DNA of 64,000 nt from Paenibacillus bovis (GCA_007679095.1 VEFU01000017.1:1-64000), one strand, 5' to 3'. Shown: positions 28,701 through 37,131, counted from the first letter of the stretch. The notes: generated by a model from the sequence alone, not told the origin. Program-made: numbers and translations.

Positions 28701-29526
28701 TTCCACCCATCAGAGAAGTAGGCAATGTAACGTCTTTCGATACAACTGTTATTGGAAACGCTAAATATTTATCTTTTGCAAGTTGAACAATTTCCGCATC
28801 TGTTAGAGATTCACACATTAATTCAATTACTTCATCTTGTGTTAATCCCGCTTTGTAAATTCGGAAATCAGATAATGAGCCAGCAAAGTCCGGATCTACT
28901 GCATGTTGTGATCTACCGATATAATTATTATTATAATTATCCTCTTCCGCGAAAGTTTCAAACCAACTTCGAAGCCTTTTGTAATTTCCGCTAGACGTTT
29001 GACTAATAGAACCATCTGCCACTACTTCACCATTCACATAAATAACTGGCCCAGCACTACTTAATGTTCCACCTTCTGTGCCACGAACAGAAATAGCAAT
29101 ATGTAACCATTCACCTGAAGAGTATGTTCTTCCCGCATCTGCCACAAGATCAGACTGCAAATGGGCAACTCCCCTTAAATTACGTGTTAAGAATAAATTA
29201 GGCCCACCAGCATTCTTACCAAAATCAAAAATACGCTCCCACACATTTCTGCCTTTTTTCAAATAAACCCATGTAGAAACAGAAATACCCGTTTGGTCAT
29301 TAATATCCCTTAACAAGCCAGAAGGTAATTTTATATAGGATGTTCCGTTTTTGCCACCTGCAAGAGAAACAGCAGATCTGCCACCAACTGTTTCTATCGT
29401 TGGTATTGTAATTCCCTCCACCGTCGCATCATGGTGATTGCCAGAACTATCTTGACCAATGTTATCTGGATTTTCAAAATGATAATGAGCAATAAGACGA
29501 TCCTTGAACGAAATGTTGTTATTCAT
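25780..29526 (-). CDS. GH51-like alpha-L-arabinofuranosidase with LamG domain
   Basis: 1248 residues, ATG at 29526 behind AAGGGGTG. Order: LamG/concanavalin-like domain (about 5-235), an atypical bacterial Ig-like domain (about 245-330), then the arabinofuranosidase catalytic region (about 340-900): FLRFPGGC, acid/base Glu720 in GIGNENWG and nucleophile Glu852 in FVGEFAST, both as in clan GH-A family 51. A second LamG/DUF1080-like beta-sandwich is inserted before the arabinofuranosidase C-terminal beta domain (ending NVIVLDKK). It should release L-arabinose from arabinan or arabinoxylan fragments. There is no signal peptide (MNNNISFKDRLIAHYHF), unusual for a LamG-bearing enzyme, so it probably works on imported oligosaccharides. 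AraR-like operators lie upstream; a terminator follows. Confidence 0.9.
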   Translation of the reverse strand: MNNNISFKDRLIAHYHFENPDNIGQDSSGNHHDATVEGITIPTIETVGGRSAVSLAGGKNGTSYIKLPSGLLRDINDQTGISVSTWVYLKKGRNVWERIFDFGKNAGGPNLFLTRNLRGVAHLQSDLVADAGRTYSSGEWLHIAISVRGTEGGTLSSAGPVIYVNGEVVADGSISQTSSGNYKRLRSWFETFAEEDNYNNNYIGRSQHAVDPDFAGSLSDFRIYKAGLTQDEVIELMCESLTDAEIVQLAKDKYLAFPITVVSKDVTLPTSLMGGKVTVSWKSSDMTALSDDGKVGQLNEPKGVTLTAVLSRAGHQEEKEFTITVLPAGVPSHVLSIDGNDEVLDISNNLYGLFYEDINNAADGGIYAELVQNRSFESFVFDTYNHTSGVCGCSTGRNREPLHAWFGDVDKVTVQNSGGLNEFFGITDPDVNSHYITVSDGSTLINKGFTDSNHHCAMAIKAEDQYDFTIWAKAETAASITLQLQNQQGLAISDTVTVEVEGGNTWKKYGVENKIVLTGTHTELGQLALTFHGEISIDMVSLIPQDVWGAKEEERSATAHANYTGNSNYRLRKDLVNALVDLHPTFLRFPGGCISEGSYIWENVYEWKDSVGAIELRKENFNVWGYMMTMGLGYMEYFQLAEDLNAIPLPVMACGVLCQARSNYVHPAGGELRDYYVKSFTDLIDFAISTDVDNNEWAALRKQMGHEAPFELPYLGIGNENWGTEFFANFEYFKEKIEEYMEKNYPNHHLQIISTVGAQADDDAYQEGWKFLSGNLQGSETIKFTDGKSEIEETVTWYEKQPNYMDTIADEHYYRSNEYLLNNADRYNYYYRAYNEDGSLNERETSKVFVGEFASTDKNTLAGAIAEAAIMTGFEKNSDVVRLAAYAPLFNKVLTDGTYRWTPDLIWFDDEKVWFTPNYYVQQLFGKYLGTKLVGTSFSSYKKGKLTELTPRGGIEIAAGNAEVHVKYVKVIDNKTEEILLEQDFMKELNPTWEVIPGSAGYTLDPEKGLVLQAQNGGLNGLYIMNDSWSDYKVEVIASKVYGNDGFYVGVGLTDISPEKKDVHEYAIGYNGNATGVKVYKQGVQGYMLGDYSSSTAAGNLRASCYEELENHKDYTITVNYGAGTGDRLICSYTDGTFTSKVLDYKLEAYNDDIFSSVTKDDKHVYIKLVNADPFEKTTKILLNNVQVDSVAKMTTVTGDESLLHTPNVNKKNAELIVPTEAEITVNDDSAIVTLAANSVNVIVLDKK

Positions 29527-29540
29527 GAAGGCACCCCTTT

Positions 29541-29556
29541 ACTTGTACGTATTAAT
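29541..29556 (-). promoter_or_regulatory. AraR-like operator, promoter-proximal
   Basis: ACTTGTACGTATTAAT matches the B. subtilis AraR operator (ATTTGTACGTACAAAT) at 13 of 16 positions. It lies 15 bases before the GH51 start codon, downstream of a TATAAT -10 element (29588-29593, minus strand), so bound repressor would block transcript elongation or start. Confidence 0.65.
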
Positions 29557-29587
29557 TATAAAAATATTAAAACATGTACTTATAACT

Positions 29588-29620
29588 ATTATACTAACAA
29601 ACTAGCGAATTCGCTATCAA
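29588..29620 (-). promoter_or_regulatory. Probable GH51 promoter with palindrome
   Basis: On the minus strand a perfect -10 hexamer TATAAT (29593-29588) is preceded by the palindrome AGCGAATTCGCT (29605-29616). No good -35 stands at 17 bases; a TTGATA (29620-29615) is 21 bases away. The palindrome could be a second regulator's site. Confidence 0.5.
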
Positions 29621-29661
29621 ATTTCGTGAAAATTCTACAAAAGTGGAATTCTAACTTTAAT

Positions 29662-29675
29662 ATTGTACGTACAAT
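29662..29675. promoter_or_regulatory. AraR-like operator, perfect palindrome
   Basis: ATTGTACGTACAAT is a perfect 14-base dyad carrying the AraR core TTGTACGTACAA. Its centre is 120 bases upstream of the centre of the box at 29541-29556, with the promoter between them, an arrangement that suits repression by looping as known for AraR in B. subtilis. Confidence 0.75.
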
Positions 29676-29748
29676 TAAGGTGGAAAGGACATTTTTGCTG
29701 TAACCCCCTGTATCAAGACATTATTGTTTATCACTTCGTATTAAAATT

Positions 29749-30360
29749 GACTTGAGACACTGCCTCATGACCATTTCTAGTTATTATTTATTGTAAAACT
29801 GTCGTGACACTGTTTCTCTCAACCATCTTTACTCAAAGTTAATAGAGAATCCGTCGCGAGAACTCTCATCAAAACCATTTCAATTCAAATCTTATTGAGG
29901 ATCTGTCGTGAGGACCCTCCTCTCGACCATTACAGCTCAATGTTCATAGTGAATCCGTCTTGAGAACTCTCCTCTCGACCATTTCGACTCAATCTTCATT
30001 GCGTATCCGTCGTGAGGACCCTCCTCTCGACCATTTCAGCTCATTCTTCCCAGTGAATCCTTCATGAGGTTGCCTCTCTCAACCATTTCAACTCAATCTT
30101 CATTACAAAACCGTCTTGAGGACATTCCTCTCAACCATTTCAACTCAACCTTTATTTAAAATCCGTCTTGAGAACTCTCCTCTCGACCAGTTCAACTTAA
30201 CATTCATTACAAAACCGTCGTGAGAACAGTCCTCTGCACCATTCCAACTCAATCTTTATCTCAAAAACGTCTTGAGGACCCTCCTCTCGACCATTTCAAC
30301 TCAACCTTCATTACCAAATTGTCATGATGACAATCCAATTATCGTTTCAACTTAGATATG
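29749..30360. repeat. 52-bp-period palindromic tandem array (11 units plus one degenerate)
   Basis: Units begin at 29749, 29801, 29853, 29905, 29957, 30009, 30061, 30113, 30165, 30217, 30269 and (degenerate) 30321, every step exactly 52 bases. A typical unit opens with GTCGTGAGGA, has three to five variable bases, then TCCTCTCGACC (an imperfect dyad, 7-9 of 10 pairs), then a conserved spacer CATTTCAACTCAATCTTCAT and five to eight loosely conserved bases. Units are 60-85% alike by eye, with substitutions but no indels before the last. No reading frame runs through it. It lies beyond the terminator of the G5 protein gene and upstream of the GH51 promoter. Confidence 0.9.
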
Positions 30361-30397
30361 AAATAAAAAAGAGTAGTCTATCTTAACTAGACTACTC
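30361..30397 (-). terminator. Terminator after G5-domain protein gene
   Basis: Arms GAGTAGTCTA (30371-30380) and TAGACTACTC (30388-30397) pair perfectly; on the minus strand TTTTTTATTT follows. It separates the G5 gene from the palindrome array. Confidence 0.9.
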
Positions 30398-30416
30398 CAT
30401 GCGTATTAAAAATCTC

Positions 30417-31712
30417 TTATAAGTATCGGTTTGTTCCTTCGTTCATTATTTCTTTATATAATGAGTTTGCTTCTGGTGTGCCACTTCCGTAGACCGCATT
30501 TGCTGCAGTGCGGATTGCGGATTCCAGTCTTTTCGATTCTCTTTTGTAGAACGCCCAGGATTCTTCTGCCTCTTCAGGTCCAAGTACTTCAATTAGTTCT
30601 TCTTTTGTAGCATATTTCCAAGAATTATACGTTAATCCATCAAAGTAGATTCTTTTCACGTGATCCTTACCGATTTCAACTTGAAATTCAAGATCAGTCC
30701 ACCCTGTGAAATAAAAGTTATACACATTATCACCGTATTTCTTGAACAAACCGGAAGAAGTTAACATTTGATTCGCTTTATCTGCAGATTGAAATACAGT
30801 GGATGCAGGAACATTTTTCGTTCCGACCTTAACAATTTTATTAATCGGTTGTTGAACAATTACATCTTTTGAAACTACCTCTACCCTTGGTAGTAATTCG
30901 CCTTCCACTTCTGTATTTTTAAATGTTGTTTTCTGCTCGCCAATACGTCCTTCTTGGACAACCTTCCATTTCCCTTTTTCTAGCGTAGGATCCTTTTGTT
31001 CGATTACTTTAAATTTAATCACTTCTAACGTAAAGTCATACCAAACATTTGCTGGATCTTTCGTACCTACTTTTACAATTTTATCAACCGGTTTTGTAGT
31101 TACCTTCGAAGACAGTTCCTTTTTACTCGTAAGCTTTCCATCGACATATGTTTCTTCGTATGTAATCGTTCGGACTCCATTTTTACCTTCTTGAGTAACT
31201 TTTTTCTTTCCTTTTTCTAGTGAACTATCATTTTGTTCTATTGTTTTAAAAGGAATTGACTTTGTACTTGTTGATGTTTTAGTAGTGGTTGTTTTTGAAT
31301 TACTGGTTGATTTGGAAGTAGTTTTTGAGTTAACTGTTGAATTATCGGTCTGCTTGTTCACATTTTTAGAAGCTTCGGTTGTTGTTTTTTCCGTATTTTT
31401 TTCACTAGTGTTCGCTATTTCATTTTTGCTTGTTTCTTCTTGTTGTTCTTTATCACTAGGATTAGTTGTATCATCCTTATGAGATTGATCTACTGATCCA
31501 GCTTCCTTTGCATGCCCCTCTTCAACTTGCTTCTCTTCTTCCAATATTGCATTTACCGTTTTTTGCTTTTCAGGCTGATTCTGCTCAATCTTACTACTCT
31601 CTTGGTTCGCAATATTTTCTTTTTGGAGTTTTCCACCAACGAAAATTGATGTAAAGATAATTACTATGATGGCAATTGCCACACTTGCTAACATGATTAT
31701 TTTCCTATTCAA
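30417..31712 (-). CDS. Membrane-anchored protein with two G5 domains
   Basis: 431 residues, ATG at 31712. An N-terminal membrane anchor (about residues 5-27, IIMLASVAIAIIVIIFTSIFV) without a clear cleavage site is followed by a long Ser/Thr/Lys/Asn-rich linker (about 30-150). Two G5 domains come next (about 152-222 and 226-300), each ending in the typical KIVKVGTK. The C-terminal 130 residues (TVFQSADKANQMLTSSGLFKKYG onward) form a domain I do not recognise. G5 domains occur in wall-associated proteins (RpfB, VanW-type, adhesins, spore YabE) and bind N-acetylglucosamine polymers or peptidoglycan. It should sit on the outer membrane face, reaching into the wall. Single-gene unit with its own terminator. 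Confidence 0.82.
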   Translation of the reverse strand: MNRKIIMLASVAIAIIVIIFTSIFVGGKLQKENIANQESSKIEQNQPEKQKTVNAILEEEKQVEEGHAKEAGSVDQSHKDDTTNPSDKEQQEETSKNEIANTSEKNTEKTTTEASKNVNKQTDNSTVNSKTTSKSTSNSKTTTTKTSTSTKSIPFKTIEQNDSSLEKGKKKVTQEGKNGVRTITYEETYVDGKLTSKKELSSKVTTKPVDKIVKVGTKDPANVWYDFTLEVIKFKVIEQKDPTLEKGKWKVVQEGRIGEQKTTFKNTEVEGELLPRVEVVSKDVIVQQPINKIVKVGTKNVPASTVFQSADKANQMLTSSGLFKKYGDNVYNFYFTGWTDLEFQVEIGKDHVKRIYFDGLTYNSWKYATKEELIEVLGPEEAEESWAFYKRESKRLESAIRTAANAVYGSGTPEANSLYKEIMNEGTNRYL

Positions 31713-31875
31713 GACTTACCTAACACCTTTCTAAATAGGATACTAGCACTACTTAACCGCAACAACAACAGTAATATTATCACAAAAAGAGCCAGCCCTC
31801 ACACAATTTAGATTGTTGCAAATTGCGTAAGCGCTGACTCGATATAAGTATATATATGGGGCTAACCCAAATAAT

Positions 31876-32079
31876 TTAAGCTACGTCGTAACCTTGATCT
31901 TCGATTGCTTCTTTCATAGCATCTACTGTTACTTTTGCTTCGTCATAAGTAACTGCTACGTTTCCAGCTGTTAGATCTACTTCTGCTGCAGTGACACCGT
32001 CTAGTTTTTTCAGTGCACCTTCGACGGATGCTTTGCAGTGTCCGCATGTCATGCCTTGTACGTTTAATGTTGTTTCCAT
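31876..32079 (-). CDS. copZ: Copper chaperone CopZ
   Basis: 67 residues, one heavy-metal-associated (HMA) domain with the Cu(I)-binding motif GMTCGHC at residues 10-16, and the ferredoxin-like beta-alpha-beta fold pattern ending DQGYDV. It binds cytosolic Cu(I) and hands it to CopA. ATG at 32079 behind AAAGGAGATG. Third gene of the csoR-copA-copZ operon, 35 bases after copA. The length matches B. subtilis CopZ (69 residues). Confidence 0.95.
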   Translation of the reverse strand: METTLNVQGMTCGHCKASVEGALKKLDGVTAAEVDLTAGNVAVTYDEAKVTVDAMKEAIEDQGYDVA

Positions 32080-32114
32080 CGTTTTTCATCTCCTTTAAAT
32101 GGGACCGATTATTT

Positions 32115-34508
32115 TTATAATTTGACTCTTTTTAACCGTAGTGCGTTTGTAACAACACTTACTGAACTCAATGCCATCGCCGCACCAGCTACCCATGGTG
32201 CTAAGAGGCCAATTGCTGCAATCGGGATTCCAGCCGTATTATAGCCGAACGCCCAGAATAGATTTTGACGGATGTTGCGTATTGTCGCATGGCTAATCTT
32301 AATTGCTTTTGGAATTAATAGTAATTCTCCACCAAGAATGGTTACATCAGCTGCTTCAATCGCTACTTCTGTTCCAGTACCAATTGCAATTCCAATATCT
32401 GCTGTCACAAGTGCTGGTGCGTCATTAACACCATCTCCAACCATTGCAACTTTCTTTCCTTGCGCTTGTAACTCTTTTACTTTATCCGCTTTTTCTTCGG
32501 GTAAAACTTGTGCAATCACTTGTTCAATACCGACTTGTTTAGCAATCGCTGTGGCTGTTCTTTCGTTATCGCCTGTTAACATGACAACATCAATACCCAT
32601 TGCTTGTAATTGCTTGATGGCTTCTGGTGCTGTTTCTTTAATGGTGTCAGCAACAGCTACGATGCCTCGGAAATGTCCATCAACCGCAATCATCATCGCT
32701 GTTTTGCCTTCCATTTCAAAGTCGACTAGTTTTTGCTCCTGTCCTGCTGTTTCGATCTCATGATCCTGCATTAATTTTCTGTTCCCTACTAGTATCTGTT
32801 TCCCAGAAATCTTCGCTTCAATACCATGGCCAGGTATTGCGGTAAAATCATCGACATGTAGTAAGGCAATGTCTTTCTCTGTCGCATAGGCTACAATTGC
32901 TTCTGCAAGAGGATGCTCTGAGCCTTTTTCTGCACTAGCTAATAATTGCAATGTATTGAAATCACCTGTGAAATCAGTAACTTCGGGTTTCCCTTTTGTA
33001 ATTGTTCCGGTTTTGTCTAAAACAACTGTATCTAATTGATGGGTTCTTTCTAAGTGCTCTCCACCTTTAAATAAGATTCCCGTTTCAGCTGCTCTCCCTG
33101 TCCCCACCATGATGGATGTTGGGGTAGCTAGTCCTAAAGCACATGGACAAGCGATTACTAGTACAGCAATGGCTGCAACTAACGCTGGTTCAATTTGACC
33201 AGGCTGTACAAAGGCAATCCACACTATAAAAGTGACAACTGCAATCCCAATTACAATTGGCACGAAATAACCGGAAATGATATCAGCAAGACGTTGGATT
33301 GGCGCTTTAGAGCCTTGTGCTTCTTCCACTACTTTTACAATCGATGCAAGTGCTGTATCTTTCCCTACTTTTGTTGCTTCCATCTCAATCGAACCATTTT
33401 TATTAATCGTCGAACCGATTAATTTAGCGCCTGCATCTTTTTCAATCGGAATCGATTCTCCTGTTAACATTGATTCATCGACAGAAGTTCTACCTTTTAC
33501 AACGATACCATCTACCGGTATTTTCTCACCTGGTTTGACAATTAAATGATCTCCTACGATTACCTCTTCTGCAGGTATCATCATTTCCTGCCCATCACGT
33601 ATAACGCGTGCTTCTTTTGCTTGTAAATTCAGTAACTCAGATATAGCATTCGTCGTTTGGTTTTTTGCACGTGCCTCCAAATACTTTCCAAATAATATTA
33701 ATGTAATCAAAACGGCACTCGTTTCAAAATACAAATGTGGCATATAGCCAGGATTTCCAACTGTTTTGATTGCTTCATATAAGCTGTAAAAGTATGCTGC
33801 ACTTGTACCTAATGCTACAAGCACATCCATATTAGCGCCACCATTGCGCAAGTTTTTATAGGCACCTAAATAAAATTGCCAACCGATAATAAATTGAACC
33901 GGTGTCGCAAGCGCAAATTGGAACCACGGATTCATAAGCGCATGTGGTAAATCCATCCCCAATAAATGATCCAACATCGTTAATAATAATGGTACCGATA
34001 AAATGACCGAGATAATCAACTGTGTCTTCTTGTACTTCAGTTCTTTTTCTTTGTAAGATTGTTTTTCTTTCGCTTCCACTTTCGGTTTCGCATCATAACC
34101 AAGATGTTGTATTTTCTCAATAATCCCGTTTACATCCAGTAAACCTGGGTTATATTCAATTGCTGCACTTTCAGTTGATAAGTTTACAGTCGCCAGTTTT
34201 ACACCTGCTTGTTTATTTAACACTTTTTCAATTCTGGTAGAACAAGCTGCACATGTCATGCCAAACACATCAAGCTCTGCCTTTTCCGTAAGTACGCCAT
34301 AACCGATATGTTCAATTTTCTGCGTTATATCTTCAATAGATGTTTTTTCTGGGTCATAATGAACGGTTGCTTTTTCCGTCGTTAAATTGACTTGTGCTTC
34401 GACCCCATCCATTCTATTTAATACTTTCTCAACACGACTGGAACAAGCTGCACATGTCATGCCGGTAACACCTAGTGTTGCATGTTCTGCATGCTTTGCT
34501 TCATTCAT
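32115..34508 (-). CDS. copA: Copper-exporting P1B-type ATPase CopA
   Basis: 797 residues. Two N-terminal HMA domains, both with GMTCAAC (residues 16-22 and 83-89), then the P-type ATPase core: eight membrane helices, TGES actuator motif, the transport-site CPC in [12 protein letters not shown], the phosphorylated Asp in [12 protein letters not shown] motif GSEHPLA, TGDN and [10 protein letters not shown]. It pumps Cu(I) out of the cytoplasm. The C-terminal membrane helices carry YN and MxxSS-type residues ([21 protein letters not shown]) of the copper subgroup. 13 bases after csoR and 35 before copZ; regulated by the CsoR operator at 34857-34876. Confidence 0.97.
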   Translation of the reverse strand: MNEAKHAEHATLGVTGMTCAACSSRVEKVLNRMDGVEAQVNLTTEKATVHYDPEKTSIEDITQKIEHIGYGVLTEKAELDVFGMTCAACSTRIEKVLNKQAGVKLATVNLSTESAAIEYNPGLLDVNGIIEKIQHLGYDAKPKVEAKEKQSYKEKELKYKKTQLIISVILSVPLLLTMLDHLLGMDLPHALMNPWFQFALATPVQFIIGWQFYLGAYKNLRNGGANMDVLVALGTSAAYFYSLYEAIKTVGNPGYMPHLYFETSAVLITLILFGKYLEARAKNQTTNAISELLNLQAKEARVIRDGQEMMIPAEEVIVGDHLIVKPGEKIPVDGIVVKGRTSVDESMLTGESIPIEKDAGAKLIGSTINKNGSIEMEATKVGKDTALASIVKVVEEAQGSKAPIQRLADIISGYFVPIVIGIAVVTFIVWIAFVQPGQIEPALVAAIAVLVIACPCALGLATPTSIMVGTGRAAETGILFKGGEHLERTHQLDTVVLDKTGTITKGKPEVTDFTGDFNTLQLLASAEKGSEHPLAEAIVAYATEKDIALLHVDDFTAIPGHGIEAKISGKQILVGNRKLMQDHEIETAGQEQKLVDFEMEGKTAMMIAVDGHFRGIVAVADTIKETAPEAIKQLQAMGIDVVMLTGDNERTATAIAKQVGIEQVIAQVLPEEKADKVKELQAQGKKVAMVGDGVNDAPALVTADIGIAIGTGTEVAIEAADVTILGGELLLIPKAIKISHATIRNIRQNLFWAFGYNTAGIPIAAIGLLAPWVAGAAMALSSVSVVTNALRLKRVKL

Positions 34509-34521
34509 TTGAATACCCCCC

Positions 34522-34827
34522 TTACTTTGAAAATTGCTTTAGAACACTCATTAACTCGGCAATTGTTTCTTGCCCTTCCCCTTGCTTAATCGCATCACTT
34601 ACACAATGGTTAATATGACGTTCTGTAATCGAGAAACCAACTTGTTTTAATGCCGACTGAATGGCACTGATTTGCACGAGTATATCGACACAATAACGGT
34701 CTTCTTCCACCATTTTTTGTATACCTCTAACTTGCCCTTCTATTCTTTTTAAGCGATTAACAATTTTCTGCATCTCGTCTTTCGTTCTTGGATGACTTGG
34801 GTGATCATGTAAGAATTTTTTCTCCAA
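34522..34827 (-). CDS. csoR: Copper-sensing repressor CsoR
   Basis: 101 residues from a TTG at 34827 ([15 protein letters not shown]), behind AAGGATG. The longer frame to 34887 is rejected: it would translate the promoter and operator. The chosen length equals B. subtilis CsoR (101). All-alpha CsoR/RcnR family; the Cu(I) ligands Cys-His-Cys are present in RYCVDIL and HINHCV. It represses its own operon until Cu(I) binds. First gene of csoR-copA-copZ. The Cys-His-Cys set argues for copper rather than the persulfide-sensing CstR branch. Confidence 0.95.
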   Translation of the reverse strand: MEKKFLHDHPSHPRTKDEMQKIVNRLKRIEGQVRGIQKMVEEDRYCVDILVQISAIQSALKQVGFSITERHINHCVSDAIKQGEGQETIAELMSVLKQFSK

Positions 34828-34856
34828 ATGGACCACATCCTTAGCTTTGATACTTT

Positions 34857-34887
34857 TACTATACCCCCCTATAGTATTAATTGTCAA
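34857..34887 (-). promoter_or_regulatory. csoR-copA-copZ promoter with CsoR operator
   Basis: On the minus strand: -35 TTGACA (34887-34882), 18-base spacer, -10 TATAGT (34863-34858). The spacer and -10 are covered by a perfect dyad TACTATA-N6-TATAGTA (34857-34876) with a six-base C/G core, the usual form of CsoR operators. Bound CsoR would exclude RNA polymerase. Confidence 0.9.
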
Positions 34888-34979
34888 CTAAAAAGGTTCC
34901 TACTTTTAAAAGCTTTGCAAAGCATGAAAATTATGGTACCTTAGTTATGAAAATTAAATATTTTATAAATTTTGTTTTC

Positions 34980-35072
34980 ACACTAGGGGAACCATTGATA
35001 ATGGCTGAGAGAAAAGTAGTTTACTTTGATACCCTCATTACCTGAACAGGCTTGTACCTGCGTAGGGATGTG
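34980..35072 (+). ncRNA. TPP riboswitch (THI element)
   Basis: Conserved TPP-aptamer blocks in order: AGGGGAACC, GGCTGAGA (about 35003), GATACCCTCATTACCTGAAC and GTACCTGCGTAGGGATGTGG. These are the pyrimidine- and pyrophosphate-binding arms. A terminator stem at 35115-35147 follows and the thiamine operon starts at 35211, so TPP should cause early termination. Confidence 0.96.
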
Positions 35073-35114
35073 GTAAAGGCAAATTGTTTTTTTTACGTTT
35101 CTCTAACAATTCCC

Positions 35115-35147
35115 AACCACTTTCCTATTCGGAGAGTGGTTTTTTTA
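35115..35147 (+). terminator. Riboswitch expression-platform terminator
   Basis: ACCACTTTCC and GGAGAGTGGT pair around TATTC, followed by seven T. It is placed between the TPP aptamer and tenI, as expected for TPP-controlled attenuation. Confidence 0.9.
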
Positions 35148-35210
35148 TTTGCCTCTTACCTATCCATTCCTTTTTAGGCTACAGCTATACAGACTAAAAG
35201 GAGGAATCTG

Positions 35211-35813
35211 ATGAAGCTAATGGCAGTGACTGATAATCATCACGCTGTAAAAGACATTGCAGAAAAAATAATAGCAGTAAAAGATGTGATTGATTATGTC
35301 CAAATTCGGGAGAAATCCAAAACTGCTCAGGAACTCGTCACCTTAATTAATTACTTGCTAACGAATGGTGTACATAAGGAAAAAATCATCATCAATGATC
35401 GTTTAGATGTTGCTCTTTGTCTCGGCATCCCTACTGTTCACTTACCAGAACATGGCTTACCAGTACAGCTTGTGAAGCAACATTATCCACAAATACGAGT
35501 TGGTTGTAGTGTACATTCCTTACAATCTGCAAGAGAAGCTGAAGTAAACGGTGCTGATTATGTGCTTTATGGTCATTGTTTTGAGACAAATAGCAAAAAA
35601 GGGGTACCCCCCAATGGTATTAATCCAATTTTAAAAATGAAAGAAGAATTGACAATTCCTGTATATGCAATTGGCGGAATCAATATAGAAACAATTCCAA
35701 TCGTTAAAGACGTAGGTGCAGATGGGATTGCAGTTATGTCTTCTATATTTGCAACGAAAAATCCTTTGGAGTCAGCAAAAAAATTACGTGAGGCGATGCA
35801 ACATGAGAAGTAA
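35211..35813 (+). CDS. tenI: Thiazole tautomerase TenI
   Basis: 200 residues, ATG behind AAAGGAGGAATCTG. A TIM-barrel of the ThiE/TenI family. The stretch YVLYGHCFETNSKKG parallels the TenI active-site segment (catalytic His in GH) and not the ThiE pyrimidine/pyrophosphate pattern, so tautomerase is preferred to thiamine phosphate synthase. TenI aromatises the thiazole carboxylate phosphate product of ThiG. First gene of the riboswitch-controlled operon; its stop overlaps the thiO start by 11 bases. No tenA precedes it, unlike B. subtilis. Confidence 0.9.
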   Translation: MKLMAVTDNHHAVKDIAEKIIAVKDVIDYVQIREKSKTAQELVTLINYLLTNGVHKEKIIINDRLDVALCLGIPTVHLPEHGLPVQLVKQHYPQIRVGCSVHSLQSAREAEVNGADYVLYGHCFETNSKKGVPPNGINPILKMKEELTIPVYAIGGINIETIPIVKDVGADGIAVMSSIFATKNPLESAKKLREAMQHEK

Positions 35814-36915
35814 TTATGAAGTAGTTATCATCGGCGGCGGAATCATTGGTTCCTCCATTGCCTATTACTTAGCTAAAGCACAGATGGATGTTGCCTTATT
35901 GGATGGAGGAGCGATTGGTGATAAAACGACGAAAGCTGCTGCTGGTATGCTTGGAGCTCATTCTGAATGTGAAGATGATGCATCTATCTTCTTCCCTTTC
36001 GCCAGGTCTAGTCAACAAGCATACAGAGAGTTGAAAGATGAACTCTATGAAATAAGTCAGATTGATATTGGCTATCGAGAAGGTGGAATATTAAAACTCG
36101 CCTTTGACGAAACCGACAAGCAAGAACTACATCATTTGCTACAGCAACCTTCTGTACAATGGCTTGATGATCATGAAGTAAAAAAGTTGGAAACAGCAGT
36201 TGCGGATCATATCGTGGGCGCAGCTTATATTAAAGACGATGTAAACGTTATTCCAACTCAAACATGTCAAGCATTCGCCAAAGGTGCCCAAGTGTTCGGT
36301 ACAACCATTTTTGAAAACACGCACGTTTATGGTGTCCAAAAGCTGAATGACAGTTACTTTGTAAAAACAACAAAAGGAACTATCGAAGCAAAACGGGTTG
36401 TTGTTGCAACAGGGGTTTATAGTAATGGCCTTTTACAAGATATAGGCATCTCTGAACAACTAACACCAGTAAAAGGAGAAAGTATCGTAGTCCAAACGAA
36501 TCAGCCTATATTACAGCACACGTTATTCTATGAAAAATCGTATATCGTACCGAGAAATAACGGAAAACTCGTGATTGGTGCAACAATGATCGAGGATGAC
36601 TGGAGCGAATCTATCAGCTTACAAAGCATGGAAGATTTAATTAACACAGCAAAAGCGATGATTCCTTCAAGCTCAGAATGGAAAATTGATCGTTTTACTT
36701 CTGGATTACGGCCAGCGACATTTGATGGCCAGCCATTTATCGGTAGACATCCAGAAGATGAAGGCATTTTTATTGCCTGTGGCCATTTCCGCAACGGAAT
36801 TTTACTAGCACCTGCAACTGCTAAATTAATACGTGACCTTATTCTCGAAAAAGCAGTAAACAAGGAATGGCTAGGTGCCTTTCGGATTGATCGTAGACAA
36901 TTAACGAAGGTATAG
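35803..36915 (+). CDS. thiO: Glycine oxidase ThiO
   Basis: 370 residues from ATG 35803 (MRSNYEVVIIGGG), near the family's 369; a longer in-frame reading from 35716 would run through tenI and is rejected. The FAD-binding GGGIIGSS (residues 10-17) opens a DAO/GlyOX-fold oxidoreductase; PATFDGQPFIGRHP and GHFRNGILLAPATA near the C-terminus are the second FAD/substrate region, with the Arg of HFRNG contacting substrate carboxylate. It oxidises glycine to the imine used by ThiG for the thiazole ring. Overlaps tenI and is followed after 12 bases by thiS. Confidence 0.95.
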   Translation: MRSNYEVVIIGGGIIGSSIAYYLAKAQMDVALLDGGAIGDKTTKAAAGMLGAHSECEDDASIFFPFARSSQQAYRELKDELYEISQIDIGYREGGILKLAFDETDKQELHHLLQQPSVQWLDDHEVKKLETAVADHIVGAAYIKDDVNVIPTQTCQAFAKGAQVFGTTIFENTHVYGVQKLNDSYFVKTTKGTIEAKRVVVATGVYSNGLLQDIGISEQLTPVKGESIVVQTNQPILQHTLFYEKSYIVPRNNGKLVIGATMIEDDWSESISLQSMEDLINTAKAMIPSSSEWKIDRFTSGLRPATFDGQPFIGRHPEDEGIFIACGHFRNGILLAPATAKLIRDLILEKAVNKEWLGAFRIDRRQLTKV

Positions 36916-36927
36916 GAGGTGAGAATC

Positions 36928-37131
36928 ATGAATTTTCAACTGAATGGAAAACAAGTTCAACTACCGGAAGAGGTAAATTCAGTAGATAAATTGTTGGCTC
37001 ATTATGATTTACAACATCGAATCGCTGTTGTGGAAATCAATCAAAATATCATAAAAAAAGAAGAGTACGTGAATACTAGACTTGCAAATGGCGATGTCAT
37101 TGAGATTATTCATTTTGTAGGAGGAGGATAA
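36928..37131 (+). CDS. thiS: Sulfur carrier protein ThiS
   Basis: 67 residues from ATG 36928, six bases behind AGGAGGTGA; a GTG-like start at 36919 would place the ribosome site inside the gene. Ubiquitin-like beta-grasp fold. The C-terminus is VGGG, giving the terminal Gly-Gly that ThiF adenylates and that becomes the thiocarboxylate sulfur donor for thiazole synthesis. Two bases before thiG. Confidence 0.95.
   Translation: MNFQLNGKQVQLPEEVNSVDKLLAHYDLQHRIAVVEINQNIIKKEEYVNTRLANGDVIEIIHFVGGG

Noticed and set aside
29749-30360. CRISPR array
   Set aside because: The spacers are as conserved as the dyads, the unit is 52 bp without indels, and no cas gene is present.
34828-34887. N-terminal extension of CsoR
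   Set aside because: It covers the promoter and operator; the TTG at 34827 gives the family length.
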